A stretch of 64,000 bases of DNA, taken from positions 1 to 64,000 of the forward strand of contig JAHBWG010000027.1 of assembly GCA_019637095.1 (NCBI GenBank), written 5' to 3'. The notes under the pieces are model-generated. The model did not search any database. It had not been told where the DNA came from and was given only the letters and a program-made list of their open reading frames with translations. Shown here in pieces: positions 37,222 to 46,668 of this stretch (its first letter is position 1; each line of letters opens with the position of its first letter). The stretch comes from Sandaracinaceae bacterium (lineage in GTDB: Bacteria > Myxococcota_A > Polyangia > Polyangiales > Sandaracinaceae). Position numbers and translations under genes: made by a program.

Positions 37222-38520
37222 TCACCGCGTGGACGCGGCGGCCGGCGGCGGCTCCGCGAGCCCGAGCCAGCGCACCGGCCCGCTGGGCCAGACGCCGGCG
37301 ACGAGCAACGCCGCGACGAGCGCGGTGAGCACCGAGCGCTCGCGCAGGGTCAGGTCGCGCTCGCCGACCGGAGCGCGCGCGCCGGCGAAGAGCGTGAAGA
37401 ACCCGCGCGCCACCGTGATCCCGTTCAGCGCCGTGCCGACGACGAGCGCGAAGGCGAGCACCGGGTGCTCGTGCACGGCGCCGGACACGAGGAGGTCCTC
37501 CGCGATGAAGCCGAGCGTGCCCGGCAGACCCACGCTCGCGAGGCCGAGGACGACGTAGGCAGTCGCGAGCAAGGGAACTTGCCGCGCGCTGCGACCCGCG
37601 TGCTCGAGGCTCAGCGCGCCGCGGCGCGCCTCGAGGGCCGCGAGGGTCATGGCGAAGCCCGCGGTGGCCAGGCCGCACGTCCACCACGCGAGCACCGCGC
37701 CGCTCCGGCCGACGACGTCGTCTCCGTCGAGACCGAACGCGACGAGCGCGCTCTGGCTCACGAAGAAGTAGCCGAGCGCGCGGCGCGCGCGGCGCTGCAC
37801 CACCGCGAGCAGCGCGGCCGAGACGACGGTCAGCGCCGCCAGCACGGCCAGGACGAGGTCGACCTCCGGCGCGAGCCGGCCCGCGAGCCAGCGCAGGTGC
37901 GCGAACACGCCGATCTGCGGCGCGACGAACGCGACGACGAGCCCCATCGGCGCCTGCTCGACGAACCGAGGGAGCCAGCCGTGCGCGGGCAGGATCGCCT
38001 CGCGGATCGCGAGCCCGGCGGCGAGCGCGAGGAGGCCGTAGGCCGGCGGGAGCCCGGTGCTCGCGAGCAACGCGCCGAGCGTGACGAGCGCCGCGCTCGG
38101 GACGAGGTAGGCCGCGAACGCGCGCGCGCTCGGACGCGTCTCGCGGCGGCTGCGCAGCTCGAGCCACGCGGGCACGATCGAGCCGATCCAGCCGAGCGCG
38201 AGGGCGACCGGCACGTCGGTGACGACGATCGCCGCGGTCCCGCCGACGACCAGCAGGATGCGCGCGAACGTCCGCGGCGTCGCGCCGCCGAGGGGGCTCA
38301 TCACGACGGCGACGAGGCCGATCGCCGCGATCAGAACGGGGACGCTCGCGCGCTCGCCCCCTCCGGTCGCGACGGATGCCGCGAGCGCCGAGGCGAACGC
38401 GACCAGCATCCCCGCGCTCGCGACGCGCCTCGCGGCGCGGGCGCTCGCCGCGCGCTTCGCGATCAGCGCGGCGCCGAGCGGCACGACCGCGGCGCCGGCG
38501 GCGCCGGCGAGCGCGATCAT
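37222..38520 (-). CDS. second antiporter-like (NuoM/NuoN-type) subunit of the Dab operon
   Basis: A 432-residue polytopic membrane protein (about 12-14 TM helices) related to proton-conducting subunits of complex I. Compared with the active paralog upstream, the residues expected in the proton path are altered: the TM5 Glu is Ile112 (LGWIGS), the TM7 Lys is Arg173 (AIREAILPAHGWLP) and the TM8 Lys is Arg246/247 (QRRARRALGYFF). So it is probably a structural or regulatory subunit, not a pump on its own. ATG start overlaps the DabB stop by 4 nt. The tail ends in a Pro/Ala stretch. Confidence 0.85.
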   Translation of the reverse strand: MIALAGAAGAAVVPLGAALIAKRAASARAARRVASAGMLVAFASALAASVATGGGERASVPVLIAAIGLVAVVMSPLGGATPRTFARILLVVGGTAAIVVTDVPVALALGWIGSIVPAWLELRSRRETRPSARAFAAYLVPSAALVTLGALLASTGLPPAYGLLALAAGLAIREAILPAHGWLPRFVEQAPMGLVVAFVAPQIGVFAHLRWLAGRLAPEVDLVLAVLAALTVVSAALLAVVQRRARRALGYFFVSQSALVAFGLDGDDVVGRSGAVLAWWTCGLATAGFAMTLAALEARRGALSLEHAGRSARQVPLLATAYVVLGLASVGLPGTLGFIAEDLLVSGAVHEHPVLAFALVVGTALNGITVARGFFTLFAGARAPVGERDLTLRERSVLTALVAALLVAGVWPSGPVRWLGLAEPPPAAASTR

Positions 38521-39881
38521 CGGACCACCTCCCCCCGCTCCGGCTCGCGCGCGACCTTGGCCGGGCGCCCTTCGAGCCACGCGATCCACCGCTCCTCGAG
38601 CCGATCGAGCGCGCGGAGCCACCGCACGACCGGCGCGAGCACGCGGTCGGCGACGAGCGCGTCGTGGTAGCCGCGCTCGAGCGCGAGCCGGTAGAGCCAG
38701 GGCTGGAGCCGCGCGGGCACCAGGCGCTCGAGGTGGCCGCCCGCCCGCGGGAGCTCCGCGCCCATCGCGCGCTCGAGGTGGCCGCGGTCGTGGAGCACGC
38801 TCGGCGCGCGCAGGAGCTGCAGCGTGCGCAGGCTCGCGTGCCCGACGACGTGCGCGATGGCGAGCCAGGGCAAGCCCAGGCCGATCTCCACGAAGATCAG
38901 GCCGACCTGCGTCATCGAGGCGTACGCGAGCGCGCTCTTCACGTCGGTCTGCACGCGCCCGACGAACGTCGCGTGCAGCGCGGTCAGCGCGCCGACCGCG
39001 ATCACGAGGCCGGCCGCGAGCGGCGCGCGCTCGAGGATCGGCGCGGCGCGCAAGAGCAGGTAGGGGCCGAGGTGGATCGAGATCGCGCCGTAGAAGACGG
39101 CGCTCGAGGGCGTCGGGCCCTCCATGGCGCGCGGGAGCCAACCGCCGAAGGGGATCTGCGCGGACTTGCCGAGCGCCGCGAACAGGAGGAGCGCGCCCAC
39201 CAGGGTGGCGTCGAGCGCGCCCGCGGGGACGCGCACGCCGGCCCATCGCTCGGACGCGTCGAGCCCCGCGCCGCCGGCGCTGTGGTGGAGCCACACCGCC
39301 GCCGAGAGCAGGCCCACGTCGCACACGCGGTAGATCACGAACGCGCGCAGCCCGTGCCGCGCCGGGGTCGGGCGCTCGTCGAAGAACGCGATCAGGAGCG
39401 CGCTGGTCAGGCCCACGAGCTCCCAGCCGACGAACACCAGCTCGAGGCTGCCCCCCAAGAGGACGAGCTCGACGCCCGCGCCGAAGAGACACAGCAAGAG
39501 GTAGAAGCGCGCGAAGCCGCGATCACGGTGGAGGTAGCGCGCGCTGAACGCGCCGGTGAGCCCGACGAGCCCCGCGGCGAGCCCCGCGAACGGCACCGAG
39601 AGCCGATCGAGCACGAGCTCGAACGGCAACGCGCGGTCGGCGACCTCGAGCCACGCGCCGAGGGCGACGTGGACCTCCGTGAGACCGCCGACGAGCATGG
39701 CGGAGGCGGCGCCCGCGATCGCGAGCGTGGCGACGCCGAACGCGAGCGCGACCAGACGCGCGGTCCACCGCTCGCCCGGCGTGTGCCCGATCCCGAGCCG
39801 GAGGGCGATCAGCGCGAACGCGAGCGCCGGCGCGGCGATGGCCAGGACCGGCGCGAGCCGGAGCGACTGCTCGAGCGTCAC
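38517..39881 (-). CDS. dabB: DabB-type proton-conducting membrane subunit (NuoL family)
   Basis: A 454-residue NuoL/MrpA-type protein. The proton-path residues are kept: Glu154 in VGWELVGL, Lys239 in LGKSAQIPFGGWLP and Lys315 in TDVKSALAYASMTQVG. In DAB systems (DABs accumulate bicarbonate), DabB carries protons and powers DabA. Placed directly between dabA and the degenerate paralog with 4-nt GTGA/ATGA overlaps on both sides. A cytoplasmic C-terminal stretch (about 395-454) replaces the long NuoL helix. The complex would hydrate CO2 to bicarbonate at the membrane. Confidence 0.9.
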   Translation of the reverse strand: MTLEQSLRLAPVLAIAAPALAFALIALRLGIGHTPGERWTARLVALAFGVATLAIAGAASAMLVGGLTEVHVALGAWLEVADRALPFELVLDRLSVPFAGLAAGLVGLTGAFSARYLHRDRGFARFYLLLCLFGAGVELVLLGGSLELVFVGWELVGLTSALLIAFFDERPTPARHGLRAFVIYRVCDVGLLSAAVWLHHSAGGAGLDASERWAGVRVPAGALDATLVGALLLFAALGKSAQIPFGGWLPRAMEGPTPSSAVFYGAISIHLGPYLLLRAAPILERAPLAAGLVIAVGALTALHATFVGRVQTDVKSALAYASMTQVGLIFVEIGLGLPWLAIAHVVGHASLRTLQLLRAPSVLHDRGHLERAMGAELPRAGGHLERLVPARLQPWLYRLALERGYHDALVADRVLAPVVRWLRALDRLEERWIAWLEGRPAKVAREPERGEVVR

Positions 39882-42790
39882 CGGGCCCCCACGCCGAGCG
39901 CCGCCTCGACGCGCGCGCACTCGAGGTGCTCGCGCCGGCCACGGTACAGCTCGGGCGAGCGCGCGACCTCCACGACGTCGCGCCGCGCGCGCTCGTGCGA
40001 GACGAAGCCGTCGCGCTCGAAGCGCCACATGCGGCCTTCGTCGGGGCACCACGCGATGAGGTGCATCCAGCCGTTGCCGGCGAGCCGCGCGAGGTCGGGG
40101 TGCGCGGCGAGCACGCGCTCGAGCTTCTGTGGGTCGGCCTCGACGATCATCGACAGGCGCACCGGCTCGTGGATCTCGACCATCTGCCACGGCAGGCCGG
40201 TGCGCAGGTCCGAGGCGTGGCCGTTCATCACGCCGACGAGGCCGGTGATGTTGTGCGGGAGCTTGGTGCCCGCGCCGTAGACCTCGGGGTCGACGAAGCT
40301 GAAGTAGTACTCGAGGTTGATCCCCGCGCTCACCGGGCCGACCGCCGCGAGCAGCGCGCCGAGGTGGGCGCCGTCCGGGTCCTGGGCCGGCTCGTAGGAG
40401 ACGAGGAACGCGCGGCGGTCGAGGAAGAGGCCGCGGGTGCGCGCGCGCGGCGCGACGATGCACACGGCGTTGGTCGCGTGCCCGCACTCCGGGCGGGGCT
40501 CGCCGAGGTCCGCCGAGCGCGCCTCGACGTGCGCGTGCGCGCGCGCTGGGGTCATCTCGAGCGGCGCGGAGGCGAACCGCCGGCAGCGCTCGTGGGCGTC
40601 GAGCGCGAGCGCGCGCTCGAGCTGCGCGGCGAGCCGCTCGAGCGCCGCCTCCAGGGTTGGCGGGACGAGATCGGCGTCGAGCCACTCGATCGAGTCGCGG
40701 CAGGTGTCGTGCTCGGCGCCGACGAACCACGTCCCCTCGGGGATGGGCGCGCCGCGCCGCGCGAGCTCGGCGCGCACGCCCTCGTGGTTCGCCATCGCCG
40801 CGAACGCGCGCGCGTTGGGGCCTCCGCGCCCGCCGCCGGTCGCGCCGCAGTCGTACGCCGACTCGTGCGGGTTGTTGAGGCTCGAGCTGCCGTGTCCGAC
40901 GACGACCACGAGCGGCGCGAGCGCGGCGCCCATCCCGGTCGCGCCGAGCAGCGCGCCGACGATGTCGGCCATCTCGGCGACGGTGAAGCCACCGAAGAGC
41001 CCGTCCTGGATCGCCTCGTCGTCGTCGGCCCGCGCGAAGCGCAGGCGCGTCGCCGGCTCGCCGAAGGTCGCGCGCGCCGCGTGGTGCACGAGCCGCTCGG
41101 TCAGGCGGGGGAAGAGCACGCGCCCGACGAGGGGGATCGCGCCGAGCATCCCGACCGTCGCGGCGAGCACGCCCCCGCGCACGAGCGAGCTGCTCCCGAC
41201 GGCGGCGCCGTGTCGGAGCCGACCGGCCCAGCGCCGCCGCGCGGCGACGCGCCGCGCGTGGGCCTCTTCGATCGGCTCCTCGACGACGAGGTGCCGCGGG
41301 CGGACCGCGACCGGACAGAGCGGGCGCGCGCTCGCCTCGCCCAGCCCGCGGTACGCCATGGAGACGCCGAAGAAGCCGGCGTAACCGAACGTCTCGATCG
41401 ACGGGTCGAGCTCTTCGAGGTGGCGGCGCAGCGACTCGGCGCGATCGTCGATGCAACAGAGCACCTGCGCCCACGGGCGCGCGAGCGCGGGGACGCCGCG
41501 CTCGACGTGCGCGAGCAACGCGTCGAGGACGCGGTCGCGGTGGTGCCGCTCGTACGCGCGGTGCCAGAGGCGGCGGCGCGTGATGCCGTCGAGCTCCGCG
41601 ACGAGCGCCACGAGGGCGCGGGCGCGCTCGGGCGCGAGCTCGTGCGGGCCGATCCCGGCGAGCTGCGCGAGCAGGAAAGCCTCGTAGACGAGCTCGGGCG
41701 CCTCGCTCCGCCGCGCGCTCGCCGCGACGGCGGGCGCCGCGCGGCTCGACGAGACGTGTTGCACCGCGCGCGCCTCGAGCAGCAGGGCGAGGGCCAGGAG
41801 ATCCACGAGCCGCGCGGGCGGACGCCACACCGGCGCGCGGTCCGGCCGCGCCTCGAGCTGCGCGATCATCCCCGCCCAGCCGCGGAGCGCGAGCAGCGTC
41901 CCCTCCACCACGGGCTCGAGGTCGGCGGGACCGACCCCGAGGCGGCGGAGCGCGTCGAGGGCGACCTCCTCGGGCGCCTGCCCCTCGAGCGCCGCGAGCT
42001 CGGCGCCGAGCCCGCGCAGCCACGGGTCGGGCGGGCCACCGGGCGCAGCGTAGAGCGCCCGGAACGCGGGGAAGAGGCCGCGCGCGCGCGCGGGCATCGA
42101 CCAGTAGGCGACGCCCTGATCCACGAACGCGGCGCACGAGCGCACGAGGACCGGGTGGACGAGCTCGTCGACGTCGACGCCGCGCTCCGCGAGCACGCGA
42201 TCGCGAGGCCGCGGCCCGGGCGCGCGCGCCACCGCCGCCGGAGCGTGCGGAGCCAGCGCCGCGTAGAGCGCCGCGAGCGCGGCCGGAGCGTCGACCGCGT
42301 GGCGACCGAGCGCGCGCGCCGCCGAGGCGAGGATCCGCGCGCGCGCCGCCTCGGAGACCGCCGGGTGGAAGCGCGACAGGGCGTCGCCCTCGGTGAGGTG
42401 CCAGGCGAGCGCTGCGCCCTGGGGCAGCTCGAGCGGGTGCTGGAGCCGGAGCTCGTAGAGCGCGCGCCGCGAGGGCCCGCCGGACCACGCGGGCGCGTCG
42501 TCGATCGCGGCCTCGCGGAGGACCGCGTCGAGATCGCCCGTGTCGATCCGGCCGCTCGCGAGGTGCGCGGCGAAGGCGGACTCGAGCTCGTACGGCTCGG
42601 CGCCGAAGCGCTCGGCGGCGAGCACGACCGCCTCGTCGAACGGCAGGTCCTCGAACGCGTGCAGGGTGTTGTGGTGGACGAAGGACCGGATCGGCGCCTG
42701 CGCCGGCAGGAGGTGGCGCGCGCGCTCGAGCGCGGCGGCCAGCGCCTCGCGCTCGGAGCGTCGCTCGTTCGAGGGTCTCGGGGCGCTCAC
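39878..42790 (-). CDS. dabA: DabA inorganic-carbon converting subunit (DUF2309)
   Basis: A 970-residue DabA-type protein (UPF0753/DUF2309). The beta-carbonic-anhydrase-like zinc site is intact: Cys446 and Asp448 in VLCCIDDR, His633 in VVGHG and Cys648 in AYDCGATGG, matching the Cys/Asp/His/Cys set shown to be needed in Halothiobacillus DabA. Length fits the family. DabA hydrates CO2 vectorially, powered by DabB, giving intracellular bicarbonate for carboxylation. GTG start overlaps the SulP stop (GTGA) and its stop overlaps dabB, so stoichiometric expression is likely. Confidence 0.93.
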   Translation of the reverse strand: MSAPRPSNERRSEREALAAALERARHLLPAQAPIRSFVHHNTLHAFEDLPFDEAVVLAAERFGAEPYELESAFAAHLASGRIDTGDLDAVLREAAIDDAPAWSGGPSRRALYELRLQHPLELPQGAALAWHLTEGDALSRFHPAVSEAARARILASAARALGRHAVDAPAALAALYAALAPHAPAAVARAPGPRPRDRVLAERGVDVDELVHPVLVRSCAAFVDQGVAYWSMPARARGLFPAFRALYAAPGGPPDPWLRGLGAELAALEGQAPEEVALDALRRLGVGPADLEPVVEGTLLALRGWAGMIAQLEARPDRAPVWRPPARLVDLLALALLLEARAVQHVSSSRAAPAVAASARRSEAPELVYEAFLLAQLAGIGPHELAPERARALVALVAELDGITRRRLWHRAYERHHRDRVLDALLAHVERGVPALARPWAQVLCCIDDRAESLRRHLEELDPSIETFGYAGFFGVSMAYRGLGEASARPLCPVAVRPRHLVVEEPIEEAHARRVAARRRWAGRLRHGAAVGSSSLVRGGVLAATVGMLGAIPLVGRVLFPRLTERLVHHAARATFGEPATRLRFARADDDEAIQDGLFGGFTVAEMADIVGALLGATGMGAALAPLVVVVGHGSSSLNNPHESAYDCGATGGGRGGPNARAFAAMANHEGVRAELARRGAPIPEGTWFVGAEHDTCRDSIEWLDADLVPPTLEAALERLAAQLERALALDAHERCRRFASAPLEMTPARAHAHVEARSADLGEPRPECGHATNAVCIVAPRARTRGLFLDRRAFLVSYEPAQDPDGAHLGALLAAVGPVSAGINLEYYFSFVDPEVYGAGTKLPHNITGLVGVMNGHASDLRTGLPWQMVEIHEPVRLSMIVEADPQKLERVLAAHPDLARLAGNGWMHLIAWCPDEGRMWRFERDGFVSHERARRDVVEVARSPELYRGRREHLECARVEAALGVGAR

Positions 42791-44379
42791 GGCGTCACCT
42801 CCCGGCGCGCCGCGCGCGGGTGCGCAGCGACCGCGCGCAGGCGCTCGAGCCCGCGCAGCTCGAGCTCGACGTTCGCCCACTCCTCGCTCATCGCTTGGAG
42901 CCGCTCGAGGAACGTGTGGTCGACGAGCCGGACGTCGCCGAGGTCGACGACGACGCGGCGCACCTCCGCAGGCATGACGCGGAGCGCGCGGCGCACGCGC
43001 GGCAGCGCCGTGAAGATCGCCGCGCCGTGCAGCCGCACGACGAGCTCGTCGTCGCGACGCTCGACCTCGAGCGCCGGCCAGACCAGCGCGCGCAGCGGAG
43101 CGCCGCGCCAGAGGTGCAGGGCGACCTTGAGCGCGAGGCCCGCCGCGACGCCGACCAACAGATCGGTGGCGAGGGTGACCACGAGCGTCGTCAGGAACAG
43201 CGCGAGCTGGTCCGGCCCGAGCGCGCGCGCGTGCCCGAGCTCGCGCGGCGAGGCGAGCCGCGCGCCCGTGTAGACGAGCATCGCCGCGAGCGCCGCGAGC
43301 GGGATGCGGTGGAGCAGCGCCGGCGCGAGGCCGACCAGCGCGAGCAACAGGAAGCCGTGGACGAAGTTGGCCGTCCGCCCGCGCGCGCCCGCGTCGATGT
43401 TCGCCTTGCTGCGGACGATCTCCGAGATCATCGGCAGCCCGCCGATCGACGAGGCGAGCAGGTTGCCGACGCCCACGGCCAACAGATCGCGATCGAGGTT
43501 GCTCGCCCGCTTCTGCGGGTCGAGGGAGTCGACGGCGAGGACGCTGAGCGTCGACTCGATCGAGCCGACGAGCGCGAACATCAGGACGTACTGGAGCGAG
43601 GACCACTCGAAGAGGTGCGAGAAGTCCGGGAACGCGAGCGCGTCGAGGAAGGCGCCCGGCAGGCTCACGAGGTACTGCGGCCCGATCCGGTACGCGTGAC
43701 CGGCGAGGCTGTAGGTGTGCTCGTGGTCGAGGTCGAACACGAGCCCGAGCGGGACGGCGACCGCGAGCACGAGCATCGGCGCCGGCACCCGCTTCGCGTA
43801 TCGGTGCCGCACGAGCGGGAGGCCGAACAAGAGCAGGAGCGAGACCGCGCCGATGACCAAGATCTCCGGGTTCTCGTGCACGACGCTGCGCGGCAGCTCC
43901 GCGAGCAGCTCGAAGGGGCTCCGCCCCTCGGGCGAGACCCCGAGCACGGTGTGCACCTGCCGGCTGACGATGATCACGCCGATCGCGGCGAGCATCCCGT
44001 GCACGACGGAAGGCGACATCGCCGCCCCGAGAGACGCGGCGCCCCCGAGCGCGAGCGCGATCTGCAGGACCGCCGCGGCGACGCCGACGGCGAGCGTCCG
44101 GCGGTAGCCGGCGACGGGGTCGCCGCCGCCGAGGTCGGTGACCGCCCCGATCGCGATCACGATGAGGCCCGCCGCGGGGCCCTTGATCGTGAGGGGCGCG
44201 CTGCCGAGGAACGTCGCGATCACCCCACCGACGATCGCGGTGAGGACGCCCGCGACCGGCGGGAAGCCACTGGCCATCGCGATGCCGAGCGAGAGGGGCA
44301 GCGCGATCAAGAAGACTTGCGCACCTGCGATCAGGTCGCGCGTGAGCGCGCGACGACCGCCTTCTGGTCCGACTTCCAT
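42787..44379 (-). CDS. SulP-family anion transporter with STAS domain
   Basis: A 530-residue SulP (SLC26-like) transporter: about 14 TM helices in the UraA-like fold starting LTRDLIAGAQVFLIALPLSLGIAMA, with GLIVIAIGAVTDLGGG and SSIGGLPMISEIVRSKANIDAGARGR motifs, and a C-terminal STAS domain (about 430-520; VVVDLGDVRLVDHTFLERLQ). SulP members move sulfate or bicarbonate; BicA is the bicarbonate type. As first gene of an operon with dabA and dabB, a bicarbonate role is likely. Start is ATG 44379; GTG 44385 is also possible. Confidence 0.88.
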   Translation of the reverse strand: MEVGPEGGRRALTRDLIAGAQVFLIALPLSLGIAMASGFPPVAGVLTAIVGGVIATFLGSAPLTIKGPAAGLIVIAIGAVTDLGGGDPVAGYRRTLAVGVAAAVLQIALALGGAASLGAAMSPSVVHGMLAAIGVIIVSRQVHTVLGVSPEGRSPFELLAELPRSVVHENPEILVIGAVSLLLLFGLPLVRHRYAKRVPAPMLVLAVAVPLGLVFDLDHEHTYSLAGHAYRIGPQYLVSLPGAFLDALAFPDFSHLFEWSSLQYVLMFALVGSIESTLSVLAVDSLDPQKRASNLDRDLLAVGVGNLLASSIGGLPMISEIVRSKANIDAGARGRTANFVHGFLLLALVGLAPALLHRIPLAALAAMLVYTGARLASPRELGHARALGPDQLALFLTTLVVTLATDLLVGVAAGLALKVALHLWRGAPLRALVWPALEVERRDDELVVRLHGAAIFTALPRVRRALRVMPAEVRRVVVDLGDVRLVDHTFLERLQAMSEEWANVELELRGLERLRAVAAHPRAARREVTP

Positions 44380-44469
44380 GAACACATCCGCGAACGGGAG
44401 AGACGCCTGGACGCGTGCGCGCCCTCCGCGTGGAGGGGCTCGCGTGTCCGCCCGGAGCCGTGACGACCC

Positions 44470-44496
44470 GCGCGCCGGGGGCGAAGCCCCGCGCGC
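44470..44496 (-). terminator. strong hairpin upstream of the Dab operon
   Basis: GCGCGC (44470-44475) pairs with GCGCGC (44491-44496), and GGGGC (44478-44482) pairs with GCCCC (44486-44490) around a GAA loop, with a two-base bulge between. It lies just after the small leftward ORF and 91 bp before the SulP start. It could end the upstream transcript or act as an attenuator in the operon leader. Confidence 0.4.
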
Positions 44497-44499
44497 GGA

Positions 44500-44784
44500 T
44501 CAGCGGGCGGGCGGTCCTCTCGGGGCGTGCGCGAAGACGGCGTCGCGGTGCTCCGGCGCCGGCTCGACGTGGACGATCAGGCCCGTCGTCGCGAGGGGCG
44601 GGCGAGCGCGCCCGACGAGCGCCGGGGGCACCTCGGAGCGCTCGTTCTTCGAGTCCTCGCCGGCGAGACAAGGCGCCGTGCTCACCGCGAGGTGCGCCGC
44701 GCCGACGTGGTCGTCGAAGGAGACGCCGTGGGCGGCCGATCCCTGCAACGCCAACGCGAACAGCAGATGGGCGGCGGGGTGCAC
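44500..44784 (-). CDS. small possible exported protein, 94 aa
   Basis: An open frame of 94 residues from GTG 44784. The first 18 residues look like a signal peptide (AAHLLFALALQGSAAHG); the rest contains a His/Asp segment (SFDDHVGAAHL), one Cys and a Pro-rich C-terminus. No family recognised. Ribosome site is weak and the region is GC-rich, so it may not be a gene. It sits alone between the lipoprotein gene at 44855 and the Dab operon. Confidence 0.4.
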   Translation of the reverse strand: MHPAAHLLFALALQGSAAHGVSFDDHVGAAHLAVSTAPCLAGEDSKNERSEVPPALVGRARPPLATTGLIVHVEPAPEHRDAVFAHAPRGPPAR

Positions 44785-44854
44785 GTCGAGGCTCCGAGGC
44801 AGAAGATACGCCCCGGCGAGCGATCAGGCAAACCCGCGGCGCACGCCGCGGGGC

Positions 44855-46594
44855 TCACTCGCGCTCGAACGAGGCGATCATGAGCGCGAGCCGCTCGCCC
44901 TGCGCGGCCGGGCCGATGATGGCGCCGACGATCAGGTGCAGGACGCGCCCCTCGACGAAGGTCGTCGCGCGCAGATCGTAGACCCGCTCCCCCGCCGCGA
45001 GCGTGTAGAGCACGAAGGGGTCGATCGCGTCGTAGAGGTTCGCCTTGAGGGGGAACGCGACGATCGCGCTGTCGCCCGGCAGGCGGACCACGGCGGTGAG
45101 GAACGCGCCGCCCGGCATCTCGGTCAGGTCGACCGCGTCCACCGTGCCGCCGGCGGCGATCGGCGGAGGCGCGTCGAACGTGGTGCACCGCGTGGCGCAG
45201 TCCAGGCGCGTGACGGCGATGGTGCTGCCCGACGGCCACGCGAGGCCGTAGAGGTCCCCGGCGAGGTGGGCGATGCCGGGCCGGCCTCGTCCCGTCGAGC
45301 GAGGGAGCCGCGAGCCCGAGCTCGCGTCGGTCGGGCTGAAGAGCAGCAGGTCGCCGTCGCGCTCCACCTCCATGACGAAGAAGCGGCCACGCGAGCCGCT
45401 CGCCCCGACGTCGGGGGAGGTCGGCACCGCGTCGGGATACGCCACCCACTCGTCGGGGCTGAGCGCGCTCCACGGGACGCCGCCGAGCGTGACCGCGCTC
45501 GGCGCGACGTACTCCTGGCGCGACGCGAGGTAGAGGGCGCGCGCGCCCTCGGGGTGACGCCCGCCCACGAAGAGGACCGGCCCGAGCGGCAAGAGGCTCG
45601 CCCCGCCGCCCAGCCGCGTGGCGGGGTTGCCGTCGCCCGGGCGCATGGAGCCGACGGCCACCACGCTGTTCGGGTCGGTCGCGCGCCGCCCCATCACGGC
45701 CCACGAGAGCCCGGTGCCCCGGTTGCGCAGCGCGAGCGACGTCACGTCGTCGAACTCGTCGTCGAGCGAGGTGATCTGCGCGACGTCGGGGAACGCGTCG
45801 ATCGGCACCGACTTGACGGTCGCGGCGAAGGTGCCCGGCGGGCTGGTCGCGTATCGCGCCGCGACGTGCACCCACGCGCGCGAGCCGGCCTCGATCGAGG
45901 TCTCGACGGAGAGCGGCGGATAGTAGCCGGCCCAGCGCGAGACCTCGGGGTCCACGCGGATCGTCGGCGCGCGCGGGACGCACGCGCGATCGACGCACGC
46001 GAGCACGCCGGCCGGCCCACAGTCCGCATCGGAGCCGCAGCCGACGTCCGCGTCCGGCCCGCCGCCGTCGTCGGGCCCGGCGTCGGGCGGAGCGGCGTCG
46101 GGGCCGGCGTCCGGCCCCGCGTCGCGCGGGCCGCCGTCCGGCGGGCCGGCGTCGAGCGCGGGGCCCTCGCAGCGCCCGGCGGCGCAGGCCGCGCCCTCCG
46201 CGCACACCGCCGCCGAGGCCCAGCCCGGATCGGCCATGGCGATCCGGATCGCGTCCATCCCCTCGACCGCGCCGGCGAGGCAGCCGAACAGGCGCGGGCG
46301 GCACGCGGCGTCGCGGCCGATCGCGAGGAACGCATAGGGCCCGGGATCGAGCGGGTCGAGCGCCATCGCGTCGGCGCCCGAGAAGACGGAGCGACGCACG
46401 CGGCGCGCCGCCACCCGATCGAGCGCGGCGTCCTCGGCGCTCGGACAGTCCGCCCCCGCGAGCACCGCGAGCTCGTACGCGACGACGTCCGCGCCCGCGC
46501 CGCCCGTGACGAGCACCACCGGCAGGCGCCGCTCGCGCACGCAGCTCCCGAGCAAGACGAGGAGGCACAGGACGAGGCAGCGCCGACACACCAT
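44855..46594 (-). CDS. large lipoprotein with Asp/Gly/Pro linker and beta-propeller-like region
   Basis: A 579-residue lipoprotein: lipobox LLGSC after a Cys-rich signal. About residues 25-145 are a globular domain with Cys (KAB-type not recognised). An Asp-Ala-Gly-Pro linker (about 145-185) follows, then a Cys pair (CGSDADC, LACVDRAC) and a long beta-rich domain (about 210-579) with repeats such as GPVLFVGGRHPEGAR and RFFVMEVERDGDLLLFS, suggesting a propeller. Start set at ATG 46594 because the upstream codons add only Arg/Pro. Divergent from the dikinase-like gene at 46669. Confidence 0.82.
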   Translation of the reverse strand: MVCRRCLVLCLLVLLGSCVRERRLPVVLVTGGAGADVVAYELAVLAGADCPSAEDAALDRVAARRVRRSVFSGADAMALDPLDPGPYAFLAIGRDAACRPRLFGCLAGAVEGMDAIRIAMADPGWASAAVCAEGAACAAGRCEGPALDAGPPDGGPRDAGPDAGPDAAPPDAGPDDGGGPDADVGCGSDADCGPAGVLACVDRACVPRAPTIRVDPEVSRWAGYYPPLSVETSIEAGSRAWVHVAARYATSPPGTFAATVKSVPIDAFPDVAQITSLDDEFDDVTSLALRNRGTGLSWAVMGRRATDPNSVVAVGSMRPGDGNPATRLGGGASLLPLGPVLFVGGRHPEGARALYLASRQEYVAPSAVTLGGVPWSALSPDEWVAYPDAVPTSPDVGASGSRGRFFVMEVERDGDLLLFSPTDASSGSRLPRSTGRGRPGIAHLAGDLYGLAWPSGSTIAVTRLDCATRCTTFDAPPPIAAGGTVDAVDLTEMPGGAFLTAVVRLPGDSAIVAFPLKANLYDAIDPFVLYTLAAGERVYDLRATTFVEGRVLHLIVGAIIGPAAQGERLALMIASFERE

Positions 46595-46668
46595 GGGCGC
46601 CAGTCTACGCCAAGCGAGCCATCGAACGAGAGGGTCCGTCCGCGCGAGGGCCGGGGTATCCTCGCGCG

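Noticed and set aside
35594-38167. 911-codon minus-strand frame overlapping the oxidoreductase
   Set aside because: Antisense-frame shadow; the real products are in the frames of 35539-37149 and 37222-38520.
39878-44671. 1597-codon open frame on the minus strand covering dabA and SulP
   Set aside because: The SulP part is in another frame with good homology; the extra N-terminal residues are Arg/Pro-rich shadow.
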